Assembly: GCF_028372415.1 (NCBI RefSeq)
Contig: NC_092872.1
Span: forward strand, 278,445,206-278,509,205
Reading direction: 5' to 3'
Source: Notamacropus eugenii
Taxonomy: Eukaryota; Chordata; Mammalia; Diprotodontia; Macropodidae
DNA: 64,000 nucleotides
The notes under the pieces are model-generated. The model was given only the letters and a program-made list of their open reading frames with translations. It made no database searches and was not told the origin of the DNA. Of the stretch, positions 29,740 through 40,727 are shown piece by piece. A program made the translations under genes and the position numbers. The first letter of the stretch is position 1, and every line of letters begins with the position of its first letter.

Positions 29740-30315
29740 ATAGATACATGCTAAAAACATTTATAGCAACCCTTTGGTGATGGCAAAGAATTGGAAATTG
29801 AGGGCATGCTCATCACTTGGGTAATGACTGAACAAGTTGTGGTATATGATTGTGCTGGGATACTGTCATGCCATAAGAAATGATAGGAGTAGGGGGGAGA
29901 AAAGAAACATAGCAAGACCTATATGAACTGATGTAAAGTGAATGGCGAAGAACCAGAAGATCATTGTGTACTGTAACAGTAATATTGTGATGCTGGTCAA
30001 CTGTGCAAGCCATGACTACTCTGATCAAGACAATTATCCGAGACAATTCCAAACAACTCAGGGTGAAGAAATATGATCAGAGAGAACTGATGAAGTAAGT
30101 GCAAATTCAAGTATAATTGTCTGGATTTCTTTATTTTGTTTTTTGCCTTTTTTGCTATATGGTTAATATGGAAATATATTTTTGCATGGATAATGTATAT
30201 CATTTTGCTCATCTTCTCAGGAAGTGGTAGATGGAAGGGAGGAAAAGAGAAAATTCAGACCTCAGAATTTTAAAAGAAAAGAATGTTAAAAATAAATAAT
30301 ATTTTTTAAAGAGTG
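29740..30315 (+). mobile_element. 3' end of an L1-like LINE (ORF2 C-terminus and 3' UTR)
   Basis: Reading frames near 29760-29890 give 'NKLWYMIVLGYCHAIRND', which resembles the last part of L1 ORF2 ('KKMWYIYTMEYYSAIKKN' in human). The 3' UTR follows, with 'gaactgatgtaaagtgaatg', 'gatcattgtgtactgtaaca' and 'ggttaatatggaaatatatt', ending in 'aagaatgttaaaaataaata' and an A-rich end. It is 5' truncated with no obvious target-site duplication. Confidence 0.62.
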
Positions 30316-31079
30316 AAAACCCTGAAAGGTAGTGCCAAACATGACACCATGATGTGCACCAGCAGAGGGGCCATAACACTGAGGATTCCTGGCTCTTGGG
30401 AGGGCTTTTTTAGAAACCAGTCGGTATTGACTATGCCCCTTTGCCTGCCTGAAGAGGTCCTCTGCTTTCTGAATAATTTATTTTAAAGGAACATTAGTAC
30501 CCTGCTCTATAAAGTAAAGACTTGACCTAGATTCAGAAGCAAGGCTAAGTTCATGATCATCTGAAACCATGGAGAGCGGAGTTTTGCTGAACCCAACATA
30601 CCTGTAGGGGCTGTTTTGTTGAGTGGCCTTTTCCCAAGAGCATGTCCACACAGCTGCTGTCTTAAAAGGATCTCCAAGAGTGAGCAGAAGCTGTCAGAGA
30701 GCATCAAGCATTCCATGATGTGGGAAATCACACAGAACCAGAGGGCAGAGCAGTTATTCTATGCTGCACTGAGCCTCATTGTGTTCTGTTAATGGGTTAG
30801 AAGTAATTGGACCCCAGAACCAGGCCAGAAAGTGCTCAGAGCTGGATCCAGTGAAAACTTGGCTGGCCAAAGCAAAAAGATGTGCCATCCATCTTAATCC
30901 AGTCTCCCCGTCCAGTAGACATGACAAGAAGGCCATTCCATGCTCCCCTGTGAGCATGTCCTCAACCTGTACACAGAAGACAGAATGTCAGAGCTTGAAG
31001 GGAGTTCAGAGGCTTTCTAGGCAACCAATCAGCCCACAAACACTTAGGAAATAAACACCTCCTTCCTATGGAATTGATA
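30316..31079. other. Unassigned stretch
   Basis: No gene is seen. A 91-codon frame (30779-31054, plus) and an overlapping minus frame have no recognisable domain. 30978-31017 may be a MIR scrap. Confidence 0.4.
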
Positions 31080-31315
31080 CTTGTTGTTTGGTCATGTCCA
31101 ACACTTCATGAGCCCATTTGGGGTTTTCTTGGCAAAGGTACTGGAGTGGTTGTCATTTCCTTTTCCTGATCATTTTAAAGATGAGAAAACTGAGGCAAAC
31201 AGGGTTAAGTGACTTACCCAGGGTCACTCAACTATCTGAGGTTGGATTTGAACCCAGGTCTTCCTGACTCCGACTCCAGGGCTGGCTCTCTACTCTCTGT
31301 GCCACCTAGCTACCC
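31080..31315 (-). mobile_element. MAR1/WSINE1-type SINE
   Basis: Complete minus-strand copy from the tail 'ttgttgtttggtcatgtcca', 'catttggggttttcttggca' through 'gggttaagtgacttacccag' to the head 'gtgccacctagctaccc'. It lacks the second repeat of the 'gttgtt' end. Confidence 0.88.
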
Positions 31316-31331
31316 AATAAGAGCTAGGGAT

Positions 31332-31352
31332 AAAAAAAAAAAAAAAAAAAAA
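31332..31352 (+). repeat. Poly(A), 21 bp
   Basis: An uninterrupted run of 21 A lies 17 bp beyond the head of the MAR1 SINE, so it is not that SINE's tail. It may mark another insertion on the plus strand that I could not identify. Confidence 0.8.
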
Positions 31353-31394
31353 CCAAAACTACCCTCACCTTGAAGGAGTTATAATCCAAGTTGT

Positions 31395-31600
31395 GGTTCA
31401 ACAAACATCCCCTCTACAAAATAATCGACAATTGTTCAGTTAACCTTTGGTCAAATACCTCTAGTGATGGGAAATCCACTACCTCCAAAGCAGCTGATTC
31501 TGTTTTGGCTTGGCTCTGTTAGGAAGTTTCTGCATCTATCAAGCTTGAGCTCATCTTCATCAACTTCCTCACATTCCTCCTACTTCTCACTTTTTCATCT
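31395..31600 (-). mobile_element. CR1/L3 3' region
   Basis: Reversed CR1/L3: 'aatacctctagtgatgggaa', 'atccactacctccaaagcag', 'gctctgttaggaagtttctg'. Confidence 0.72.
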
Positions 31601-31665
31601 GTCTCCTTGGTCTACCATAGAACCTGGCACATAGTAAGTCCTAAGTATATGTTGAATTAGGATGA
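31601..31665 (+). repeat. L2 3' tail fragment
   Basis: 'catagaacctggcacatagt' then 'aagtcctaagtatatgttg' is the L2 terminus. Confidence 0.6.
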
Positions 31666-31854
31666 ATCTATAAAATTAAGGAGTTAGAGGACACAGATCT
31701 CCAAATTCCTGACAATTCTAATGTCAATTAACCTATGAATGGAATGGAATGGAATTTAATGAGTCCTGAGGTCCCTCCCAATTCAAAATCTCCATTTCTA
31801 TGAATAGTAGAATGGAATAGAGTGGAAGAAAAGCAGCGCAGAGCAGAGCAAAAA

Positions 31855-32010
31855 TCCAAATGTTACAGATAGAAGAAGCCTCACAGATCAGCGAGTGATT
31901 TTGCAGATAAGGAAACTGCTGGAGGCTCAGAGATGGGACATAATGTGCCACCAACATCACATAGCTATTGACAGAACCAGGCTCAAATCCAAGGTCATCC
32001 CTACTCTTTG
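31855..32010 (-). repeat. MIR-type SINE fragment
   Basis: 'cagataaggaaactgctgga', 'gccaccaacatcacatagct' and 'ggctcaaatccaaggtcatc' are minus-strand MIR landmarks. Confidence 0.65.
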
Positions 32011-32284
32011 ATGGGTTTGAACCTGTATGACCTGCTGATAGATATGGACTTTCACCTGTGTACACATTATTTATCAGATTTCACAGTGTTGACCATTTGC
32101 CTACCTGTAAAATTTGACCTCAAATAAAAAGATTAAGGATTTGCTGCATTCTGAGGCATTGTCAATTCTTTTCTAAATTTTCAGGAATAGTAGTATTTCT
32201 TTAATTGCATTTTTTACCATGAATAAACCATTTCTACTTCTCTCTTAAAATATCATTATCTAATTCATTGCTCAATGTCAACAA

Positions 32285-32510
32285 TGTGTATTCAAGTCAG
32301 TTTGGAAAGAGATCTGTAGTGGAGTGTGCAAGGCATCTGTGCTGGGCTCCATACTATTTGACAGTGTTTTCATTAGTTTGATAAAGATATAGATGGTATG
32401 CTTATCAAATTTGCTATGACATAAAACTGAAAGAAAACTAATCCATTGGATAATGAAGTCATGATCTAAAAAAATCTTTACAATGAGACACACTGAATAA
32501 GATTAAATTT
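32285..32510 (+). mobile_element. CR1/L3 fragment, RT-to-3' region
   Basis: 'gcaaggcatctgtgctgggc', 'tgataaagatatagatggta' and 'gcttatcaaatttgctatga' match the sense strand of CR1/L3. The reversed version of the same landmarks is seen near 24200 in the long CR1. Confidence 0.65.
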
Positions 32511-32539
32511 AATATAATAAACGTATATTTCTGTCCTTG

Positions 32540-33165
32540 GGTTAAAAAAATCCCATTAACAACTACTCTCTCCAATGTTACCAGTGAGCTCCTAAATGTC
32601 AAATCTAATGCCCTTTTCTCAGACCTCAGTTTTCTGGATGTTTCTTCCCCCTTTAACACTATTAATCACTCTTTGTCCTTAACACTCTCTTCTCTCTGGG
32701 CTTTTGTGACACTGCTCTCTTCTGGATCTTCCTTTGTCTGGCTGACCACTCTGTCTCAGTCCTTCTGTTAGATCTTTATTCTGGCCATGTCCATTAACTG
32801 TAGATGTCCCTTAAGTGTCTGTACTGGGTCCTCCATACTCTTTCATGTGGTGATCTCAGCTCCTATAAATTCAATTATAATCCCTTTGCAAATTAATCTC
32901 AGATTTATTTTTCTGGCCCCAAACTAACTCCTGAATCTATTTTTGCTTTTCTGACTACTCTTCGATATCTCAAACTGGATGCTTTAAGCTCATCATGTCT
33001 AAAACTGAACTCATTATCGTTCTGAACAAACCTTCCCCTCTTCCTGACTTCTCTTCTTCTTGCTGTGAAGGGTACTTCTGTCTTCCTAGTACTCAAACTC
33101 ACAACCTAGTCATCATGTTCAACTCTCTACCTCTCTCAAATCCCATATCCAAGTGACTGCCAACT
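32540..33165 (+). mobile_element. L2 LINE body, RT region
   Basis: Broken frames parallel the long L2 at 61420-62050: 'aacactattaatcactcttt', 'ttctctctgggcttttgtga', 'actgtagatgtcccttaagt' and 'aaactgaactcattatcgtt' occur in the same order. It covers the L2 RT region after the 'AAFD'-type motif. No usable frame remains. Confidence 0.7.
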
Positions 33166-33290
33166 CTGTTGGGATAGCTAGTGACCCCAAACAGGACTGG
33201 ATGGTTTTGCTGTAGAGGGAGTCTTGTCTAGGTGTAGGCTAGAGTAACGGGCCTCTAAGATCTCTTTAATTTCCAACATTTTATGATTCC
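33166..33290 (+). repeat. CR1/L3 3' end scrap
   Basis: 'gactggatggttttgctgta', 'gagggagtcttgtctaggtg' and 'aacattttatgattccatg' fit the last bases of CR1/L3. Confidence 0.55.
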
Positions 33291-34040
33291 ATGCCAACAT
33301 AGTTATTCATCTTTAAAAACATTCAGAAATGACTTACATTTTTCTAGTTATTTTATTAGCATATATACCTGTCACAAATTGACTGATGCCCAATATCTCC
33401 ATTTTTGGTCCTTTTGGATCCCCATTTTGCTCCCCAAAAGTCCTTTCCCTCTCATTCTTATTCATCTTCATCACCCAAATTTTGGTAGAGTTGAAAGAGA
33501 ATCTAGGCCTGGAAGCATAGGGCTCCTCCACATGGCAAAGAAACAAAGCAGTTGTTGTCAACTTTGTTGCCAAGTCAACAAAGCAGTACCTAAGACTGAA
33601 GGATAACATTGTCTGCCAGACAGTCACTGGTTATCATATTCTAAATTCTTTTTTATTTAAGATTTTCTTCATGTTGGTGCTAAAGAGCCCTGAATGAAGC
33701 AGCAGAAGACATATTTGATCTCTTTACCTCTTCCAAGCACAAAGACACACATCACTCCTCTCAATCCTCCCCCTTACTCCCAATCGTTGCATTGCTAGTG
33801 TCCAGCTATGATCTTGCCCTCACTACGAATCATGTGTCATCAGAGTTTGACTCAGATGAAGTAATGATTCCCAAAATGCAGACAAAAAGGAGAGATGATG
33901 GAGAAATGAGAGGGGATGGTTTTAAGGAAGTAGAGGGGATCAGGAAAATACTAAGACTCAGAGAATTTGGGGAGACTTCCAAATGATTAAAGGACAACTA
34001 TCTATCCTTTTCATAGATGAATGGAGATTTCAGAGCATCA
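33291..34040. other. Unassigned stretch
   Basis: Open frames on both strands at 33283-33627 mirror each other and have no recognisable domain. No gene is supported. Confidence 0.4.
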
Positions 34041-34215
34041 GAGATTTTGAGTTAAAAGAGAGCCAATATATCATTTAGTCCATTCTGTTTATTTTACAGG
34101 TGAGTAAACTGAGGACCAGAAAGATGTAAGTTAGTTACACTGATAGTAAATAGGAATTTGAGCCTAGAATCACTGCCTCCAAATCTAGTGCGTTTCCCAC
34201 TACACCATGCTATCT
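34041..34215 (-). repeat. MIR-type SINE
   Basis: 'tatcatttagtccattctgt', 'ttattttacaggtgagtaaa', 'actgaggaccagaaag' and the head 'tttcccactacaccatgc' mark a minus-strand copy. Confidence 0.72.
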
Positions 34216-34429
34216 ATATCGTAAGTCGTACTTTTTTCCAGTTTTTCTAGATTTAGTCATAAGTGAGAACAAATCAAGTTGAGTCTCTTAGGGTGCAAAT
34301 TTCACTTTTTAAAATAAGCCTACAATTGGTTTACAGCTTTCCAAAGTGAACAATGATTCAAAAGAAATTTTCTTCCCATTTAAAATAATTGGATTTATTA
34401 GCAGACCTGAACCCCATTTTCTTTAACCT

Positions 34430-34725
34430 CCCTTAGCTTGGGGAATTGATATTAATGTTAGAAGCTTCCGTTCTGAGCTATTATCCCACAAGAATGCCAG
34501 GCACAGCTCAGGTGCCACCTCATATATGAGACCTTTCGTGATCTCTCCAATCATGAGAGTTTTCTCTTTCTTGAAAAAATCCTTATCTGGGCACAGCTTG
34601 TATCGCCTCAAAAGTATGTAATCTACTTGAAGGCAGGGACTATTTTAGGTTGTGTCCTTGTATTTCTGGGATCTAACACAGTATCTGGCACAAAGGACAT
34701 TTGATAAATGTTTCTTGGAGTGGAC
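34430..34725 (+). mobile_element. L2 3' region
   Basis: 'atatgagacctttcgtgatc', 'gtaatctacttgaaggcagg', 'gggatctaacacagtatctg' and 'gataaatgtttcttggagtg' give a continuous L2 3' UTR and terminus. Confidence 0.72.
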
Positions 34726-34807
34726 TGAAGATTTACCAACCACTCAGAAAAGTATCATGGTTTTCTGTGTCTTCCGTAGCCTTCCAACCCAAAGAAGAAA
34801 CGAGAGA

Positions 34808-34925
34808 AGTGGGTGTTTGCGAAGAGGTAGCGTGGTGTGGGTGATATAGGACAGAGTTGTAGGTCTGGGAACTTGGGTCTGAATCCTGGCTTAACCACTA
34901 ACCATTTCTAGACCCTGGAGCCTAG
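34808..34925 (+). repeat. MIR-type SINE fragment
   Basis: 'aggtagcgtggtgtgggtga', 'aacttgggtctgaatcctgg' and 'cttaaccactaacc' are the head and B-box part of a plus-strand MIR. The 3' half is missing and an L1-like 3' end begins. Confidence 0.6.
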
Positions 34926-34929
34926 ATGT

Positions 34930-35155
34930 TATATTAAAAGAAAGAGGCATGGAAAGACAGCATGAAGTGATACAGTATGAGGTAAGCAGAGCCAGGAACA
35001 CAATATATACAATAATATTGTACGTGGAAAGGGCAATCCAACACAGTTAAAAATGAATGTTACAGAATTATGAAGAATAAGCTTGGCCCCAGAGAAGAGA
35101 TAAAAGAGTGATATGGGGGACAGAGTAAGAAATGCAGTAAGGAGATCCACAGGTG
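34930..35155 (+). mobile_element. L1-like LINE 3' UTR fragment
   Basis: 'agcatgaagtgatacagtat', 'gtaagcagagccaggaacac', 'ataagcttggccccagagaa' match the 3' UTR seen again at 58140. It lacks the final part of the element. Confidence 0.55.
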
Positions 35156-35164
35156 GGGAATGTT

Positions 35165-35380
35165 GCTTATAACATCAGGATTCTTTCCTTGTCCTTGTTA
35201 TATCAGTAGCTCATATTTTCCATTCCTACATCTTCCTGACATGAGGAATGTAAGCAACAGCATGGTAAAATCCATGAGAGCAGATACCATTGCACTATTC
35301 TCTTAACTGCTATATCCCCAGCTTGTGGCACACACCTTGCTACATAGGAAGTGCTTAATAAACACTGGCTGAATGACATA
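35165..35380 (+). mobile_element. L2 3' region
   Basis: 'aaatccatgagagcagatac', 'tatatccccagcttgtggca' and 'ggaagtgcttaataaacact' form an L2 terminus. Confidence 0.68.
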
Positions 35381-35460
35381 TTTTATACCACTTCTCCTAT
35401 ACAATTCTTCACATCTAATGTGTTGCATACTAGTTACACCGGTATGGACTTCTCCATTAC

Positions 35461-35722
35461 ATGGCAGCAAGGTTGCTCAATGGACAGAGCACTAGACCGA
35501 AAGTCAGGAAGATAAGTTCAAATTCAGCCTCCTATACTTACTTACTGTGTGAACTTGGACAAGGCGCTTAGCTTTTGTTTGTCTCAGTTCCTGCAACTGT
35601 AAAATGTGGACAGTAACAGCACCTGACTCCCAGATTTGTTGTAAGGATCAAAGGAGATAATATTTGTAAGGTCCAAGCACAGTTTCCTGGCATGTAATAA
35701 TAAATGCTTATTCCCTTCCTTT
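35461..35722 (+). repeat. MIR SINE, full length with L2-type tail
   Basis: Head 'ggttgctcaatggacagagc', B box 'taagttcaaattcagcc', CORE 'tggacaaggcgcttagcttt', 'tgcaactgtaaaatgtggac', then 'ttgttgtaaggatcaaagga' and the L2-like end 'gcatgtaataataaatgctt'. This is the classical MIR layout over about 260 bp. Confidence 0.82.
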
Positions 35723-35869
35723 TGACCTTTGGGTAACTCACCACTTGAACTTTCTGTACTCTGAAATATAGAAGTGAGAAAATAGTTTTTAAAAAGCAGT
35801 TGTGGCTATGTAGGAAGCACACAGGACCTGTCTTCATAAAACCTGGGTTTGAATCTTAACCATAAAAGA

Positions 35870-36790
35870 CAGAAAAATCAACTCAGAAGATGCTAACATT
35901 AGAAGGGAAGATGAATAATACGGTGTCTAAAAGACAACAAATATCTCTAAATCAATGGAGTAAGACAAAGGGAATGAAATCAACACCTGATGAAACACAC
36001 AATCTTGCAGATTCTCAAGAAGCGCGAGACTACAGCAAGATGTCGCAGAATAGTTCAAGAAACAAATTGGAATCTTGAGAGAAGAATTTACATGTGAACA
36101 CATGGCAAAATGTATAGTCTGCCCAAATGAAATAATTAACAAAATAAAAAATCAATTGTGGCAAGTCTTTCAAAAGAACTAAAAATGAGAGCTTAGTTAC
36201 GGGATAGAAATATATTCAACCAAAAAAACAATCTAGATGGAAAGAATAAAAAAAAAGCAACAATAGAAAAAGTCTATATATGTCTATATAAGCAAAACAC
36301 ATTACTCTTGAAGGTAGTATATGAAGAAACAACTTAAGAATCATAGGCCTCTCAGGAGAACACAATTCAACAAACCTAACTATTCCAATTCAATAAATAA
36401 TGCAGGAAAGCTGCCTAGAATTTCTGAGAAGAGAAAGCAAAGCATGGATCAAAAGAATCTCCACATACCCTCCAGGAAAGAAATCCTAGGTAACAAACGC
36501 CAAGAGACAGTCATTAAATTTAACAGTTCCAATGGCTAATAACAAATTCTGCAAGTAATCAGAAAGAAGTCTTAAAATACAAAGGAAAAGCAATTCTAAT
36601 ACTGTAATACCACTCTGAACCCACCTGAAACTGCAAAAAAGAAATGTAATAACATTAACTGAAAAGCAAATGAATTCAATATGCCAACCAAAATTATATA
36701 CATTACCAAGCTGAGATTAATCATCTGTGAAGAAAGAGGAACATTCAATAATTAAAGACAGGCATTTAGAAAATTCTTACAAAATAAACC
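35870..36790 (+). mobile_element. Old L1-type ORF1 relic
   Basis: In broken frames this plus-strand block follows the ORF1 of the HAL1-like element. 'NNLRIIGLSGEHNS' (near 36330) parallels 'DNVKILGLPENHDQ'. A later piece, 'EEKAKHGSKESPHTLQERNP', parallels the region just before the 'RETPRNI' motif, and 'NQKEVLKYKGKAIL' parallels the 'KQFKYCGNTIRI' block. It is much more diverged from the 26.5-kb copy than a sister copy would be, so it belongs to another or older L1 lineage. A 72-codon frame (36321-36539) is a remnant only. Confidence 0.6.
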
Positions 36791-36794
36791 CAAG

Positions 36795-37390
36795 ATATGA
36801 GCTCTGAGTTTGGAGTGCATCATATTTTCAGATGACAGGAAGCTGGGCAGGGTAGCTAACACATTGAATGAATGGGTCAAGCTCTAAAAGGTTTGCATCT
36901 TGGATTGAATCTAATGAGATGAAATTCACTAGCAATAAGTGTGAAATCTTGCCTTTAGGTACCAAAAAAGTCAACTTTATAGGTAGAAAAGGAGGTATGG
37001 ATAGATAGTAGTTATTCTGGAAAAAGATCTGTGGGTTTTAGGGGACTCAGCATGAACCCTTGGTCTGATGTAGTAGCCAAAATTGTAATGTAATCTTGTG
37101 TTGCATTAAGGGGGCATACCTTCTAGAAATGGACAGGTGATAACCCCCCTTTATTCTGACTCTGTTAAATCTTTTCTGAAATATTCAATTCTTGGCACCA
37201 CAATTTTAAAAATGACCTTGATTAAACTGGAGAATGTGCAGAAGGCAACTAGAATAATATAGGTTCTTAGGTCCCTGATAATATGAGGACTACTTGAAGA
37301 AACCGTGCATATTAATACAGAGAAGAAAAGTCTCAAGGGTGATATAATAGATATCTTTACCATGGTGGGAGCAAGATGAAATGACTGAGA
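36795..37390 (+). mobile_element. CR1/L3 LINE 3' region
   Basis: 'atgacaggaagctgggcagg', 'aatgagatgaaattcactag', 'gaaaaagatctgtgggtttt', 'gcattaagggggcatacctt' and 'actggagaatgtgcagaagg' run in CR1/L3 order. The copy stops before the terminal 250 bp. Confidence 0.75.
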
Positions 37391-38000
37391 AAATAAAGGT
37401 CCAAGTTTGTGAGCATTTTCATTTATTAAGCAATGGATGCCAATTGCCAAACAAATTAAGACCCGGCTTCCTCAGTTTAGGCTTGGACCCCAAATAGAAG
37501 GGGGGCCAAACTTTTGTACATTAAAAACAATTGATCAAAAAAGACAAATGAATTAAAAAGAAACAGTACACCATCAGATAATCTGATTTCTAATTGGATA
37601 AAAGATTAGGGACTTTCTAAGTTGGGAGGGGGAAATAGAATAGGAGCAATTTCCTGAAAAAGAGGTGACCCACTCTCCCCAAGTATCTGTGAACAATCAA
37701 AGGAACATAGAAACAATGTCTGACTGATCAGTATGGGGCCAGTTTTCAGATAGAACATATGGATTGCATGAGATTTATAACTGTGAGAAAATTGAAATCA
37801 GTCTTTGGATCTGACTGGGTTTCTGGTCAGCATAACCTAGGTCATTAGGTTAAGCATCAGGTAAAGGTGGCTCAGCTTCCCAGGCATACAGGAATACATT
37901 CAAATAGTGCCATAAAATTTTCTCACAATTCTCATAACTGAATAAATTTATGAGGCCAGTCCAATTTCTGACTTGTGAGAGAACTCTATTCAACAGGTAA
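37391..38000 (-). mobile_element. LTR-like fossil candidate
   Basis: A block of about 600 bp interrupts the expected end of the CR1. Read on the minus strand, its last part has an AATAAA signal followed by about 40 bases ending near 'ggacctttattttc', the spacing of an LTR end. I see no clear TG/CA limits, duplication or viral coding sequence. Family and age are unknown; an unclassified repeat or unique sequence is equally possible. Confidence 0.25.
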
Positions 38001-38575
38001 GAATTGAATGGATCAAGTGGACACCAAATATGGATAAGTAGCCCTGAAAAGCGTTCATCAAGTCCTCACCCCAAAGGGGCTCATCCTCCCAGAACACCCT
38101 ATATTCACCTTTGGTATCTGCCTGCCACCCAATTCTTACTTGTGACTCCAAGAATCTATGGCCTCCTCAGTGATCACGCCCCAGCAAAAACCATCTTGGC
38201 CAATGGGCTAAACTAGGTTGAGGGTAACCAACAGGTCTCAAACCTGTCAGTGAGTTGGGGAAGTCTTCACAAGTATCTGAAGACTTCCCCCAGTAGAATG
38301 GACAGATGAGAACAATGTGTTCCAACGGCCATGAAGGTGGCTGAAGCAAGTACTGGGGAGACCTTAGAGCTTGGTCAGATATTAAAGATGCCAAGGTCAT
38401 CCACCAGATCCTGGACCATCATCATTTGTCTTAATCTCTGTCTTGCCACTAGACTTCAATGACTCTGGACAAGAGAACGAGGCTGATGACAGGGCAACTC
38501 TGTCTCACTTAAATCCAATTCACCCTTGATGTCACTGGTCTTCAAAAACAAAGGACAAACAACAACAAAAGAAGC
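38001..38575 (+). mobile_element. Element with the RTEX-type 3' tail, copy 2
   Basis: The 3' part reads 'agatcctggaccatcatcat', 'ctagacttcaatgactctgg', 'tgatgacagggcaactctgt', 'cacttaaatccaattcaccc' and ends 'aaggacaaacaacaacaaaa'. The last 60 bases match the tail of the LINE at 10487 and of copy 1 at 18310. It has no long frame. A SINE or a non-coding LINE 3' end is possible. The 5' limit is uncertain. Confidence 0.62.
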
Positions 38576-38609
38576 AAATCTTTCCAGGCTGGAATAGTTC
38601 AAGTCTTCC

Positions 38610-38985
38610 TGGATACAGAAGAACGGACTGGATGATCAGAGGGCCTGGGTTCCAGTCCTTGCTGTGCAACTTACCAGCTGTCTGACTTTGAATAAATTTA
38701 CCTAACTATGCTGGCCTACGTCACTTCATTTGTAAACTGAGGCAGTGTGGTACAGGCAGTGAGGTACAATGGAGTCAGAGGATATGGGTTGCAATCCTCT
38801 CTATGATGTTTATTATTTGTGTGACCTTTGGCAAGTCATTTAACTTCCATGGGCCTCAGTTTCTTCATTTTCAAAATGAAGAAATTGGGTTGAATGACCT
38901 TTGATAACCCTTTCAACTTTAGATCTATGATCCTACAACTCTGTGGCCTCTAAGACCCCTCCAGGCTCTAGGTCCTGCCTTTTAT
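38610..38985 (+). repeat. MIR-type SINE with a second MIR inserted in it
   Basis: The outer copy runs 38610-38741 ('gcctgggttccagtccttgc', 'tttgtaaactgagg') and resumes at 38938 ('actctgtggcctctaagacc', 'cctccaggctctaggtcctg'). The inner copy (38742-38937) is complete from 'cagtgtggtacaggcagtga' to 'tagatctatgatcctac'. Both are on the plus strand. Confidence 0.75.
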
Positions 38986-40419
38986 TTTAAAGGGTGAATA
39001 TGATATTTCTACTTCCATGGACTATATCATTTCTTGATTTCCCAAAGTTCTTTGCCACCATTGATAATAGTTGTCATTCTTCTTTAAAGTCTACCTAAGG
39101 ATACCATTCAACTCTGGCCACTTTTTCCTCTGACGTCGCCCATCCCAGAAGCTTCTCATTGCTAATGGTTTGGTTCATGGGAACAATATTCCTTTAACAC
39201 AAAGTGGTCACTGTGAAGGCATTCTTTCCTGTCCCCACCACCACCACTAGCTAATGTGGATGGTAGTAAAATGTAGAAATGAGTCTGAAGAAAGAATGTA
39301 GAAATGTAAAAAAAAAAAATCAAATCAAGATAAGATTTGAACTTGAGGAAAGAACTAGATGACTTCTCAAGGTTTCTTCCAGCTGTTGCTACCAGTGTGT
39401 GGTTTTCAAAGGGTCAGACAAGGTAACCACTAGAACCAAATCAGAACTTTTATCTGGATATTTTCATGGGTGTTTTTTTAAATCAACTTAACACTAGATG
39501 GCTCCAGTTACAAAACCAACTTATTTTTTAAAGTGCAGCAAGCCCTTTCTACTTTTGTGTATGAGCTGAGACCTGAGGACACAGGATCTAACCTACTGGG
39601 TGCAAGGTTGCTGGCAGGCTGCCAGGAAGTAGTCTCTGATGGACATGTTATTATATGCAGTGTTGCCATACAATAGCCTTGAATTGAGAAGCAGTACAGT
39701 CTGAGTAGGCTCATGGTAGAACCTGAAGCACATCTTGTAAGCTGCAAAAATTTTGCACCTATTGAATACCTCATAAAATATGAGCATGTAGCTAGAATTA
39801 TGCATGATATTCGTTACCTTTTATGAACTGACAAGTAACAAAATCTACATACTACAAATATTTATTTCAAAACGTCCCAGAGAACTCAGTCAATAAATAG
39901 TATTGGAAGCAGACCATTATCACAGACTTAACTACTACCCACAACCACCCAGATATAACACCATTTTTTAAAAAATTTAAGAACATTTCCAGTGAATATT
40001 ACCATAAAAATTTTTAATCTCCAACTCATATTTTCTTCCTTCTTCCCTTTGTTCTTTCTCTCCCTCCTTTTTCCTTTTCTTCCTTCTTTCTTTCACACAT
40101 GGAATGAATGTCTTTCCAAATATGGAGACCTAGTAGAAGATAGTAACATGGGAACAGAACAAGCTGCATATCTTTCCTTATCCACTATTGGTTGTGCCAA
40201 GGATGCTTTCATGAACCTACAAAGGAAGAACTGACATCCTAATACTTTGATGACAAACAGGAGTCACTTTATCTACCTGTGCAACAATCTTAAATAAAAA
40301 AGAATAATAGTTGGATAGAAACTTGTCTTTGGACTATTGCTAGGATGGGATGAAATGAGATGATAACTATGGATCACAGTTTGACAGTTGAAAAGGATCC
40401 AACGGCCACCCTCCTACAT
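38986..40419. other. Unassigned stretch with a pyrimidine-rich patch
   Basis: This is the longest stretch in which I place nothing. 40030-40095 is a T/C-rich simple tract ('ttccttcttccctttg' type). Open frames at 39508-39805 (minus) have no recognisable domain. It may hold unique sequence or repeats too decayed to read by eye. Confidence 0.4.
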
Positions 40420-40600
40420 GGAGGATAAGTGCTCAATTTGGGTTCAAGTTCTTGCTCTTCCACTTGGTAGTGATGTGATCTTTGCAGCTTTCTTCCACCT
40501 CCCCAACTGCCCTACCCAGGTCTCGGATTCCTTGTTGGTAGACTGAGAGTTTGTAGACTTAGACTAGAATGATCTCTAAGGTCCCCCATGGGCAATGGTT
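40420..40600 (+). repeat. MIR-type SINE
   Basis: 'gggttcaagttcttgctctt', then an eroded CORE, then 'agactagaatgatctctaag' and 'gtcccccatgg' at the end. Confidence 0.6.
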
Positions 40601-40727
40601 CTCATAATAATAGATGACACTGCCATAAGGTTTGCAAAGTTCTTTACAGGCATCAAATGCACATTTACTAGCTACACTGAGACAAGATTTGCATCATTTA
40701 AATTTATTTCCACAAGTATTTATTAAC

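Noticed and set aside
31730-31830. (GGAAT)n satellite-like words
   Set aside because: Only three units followed by scattered relatives; too short for satellite DNA.
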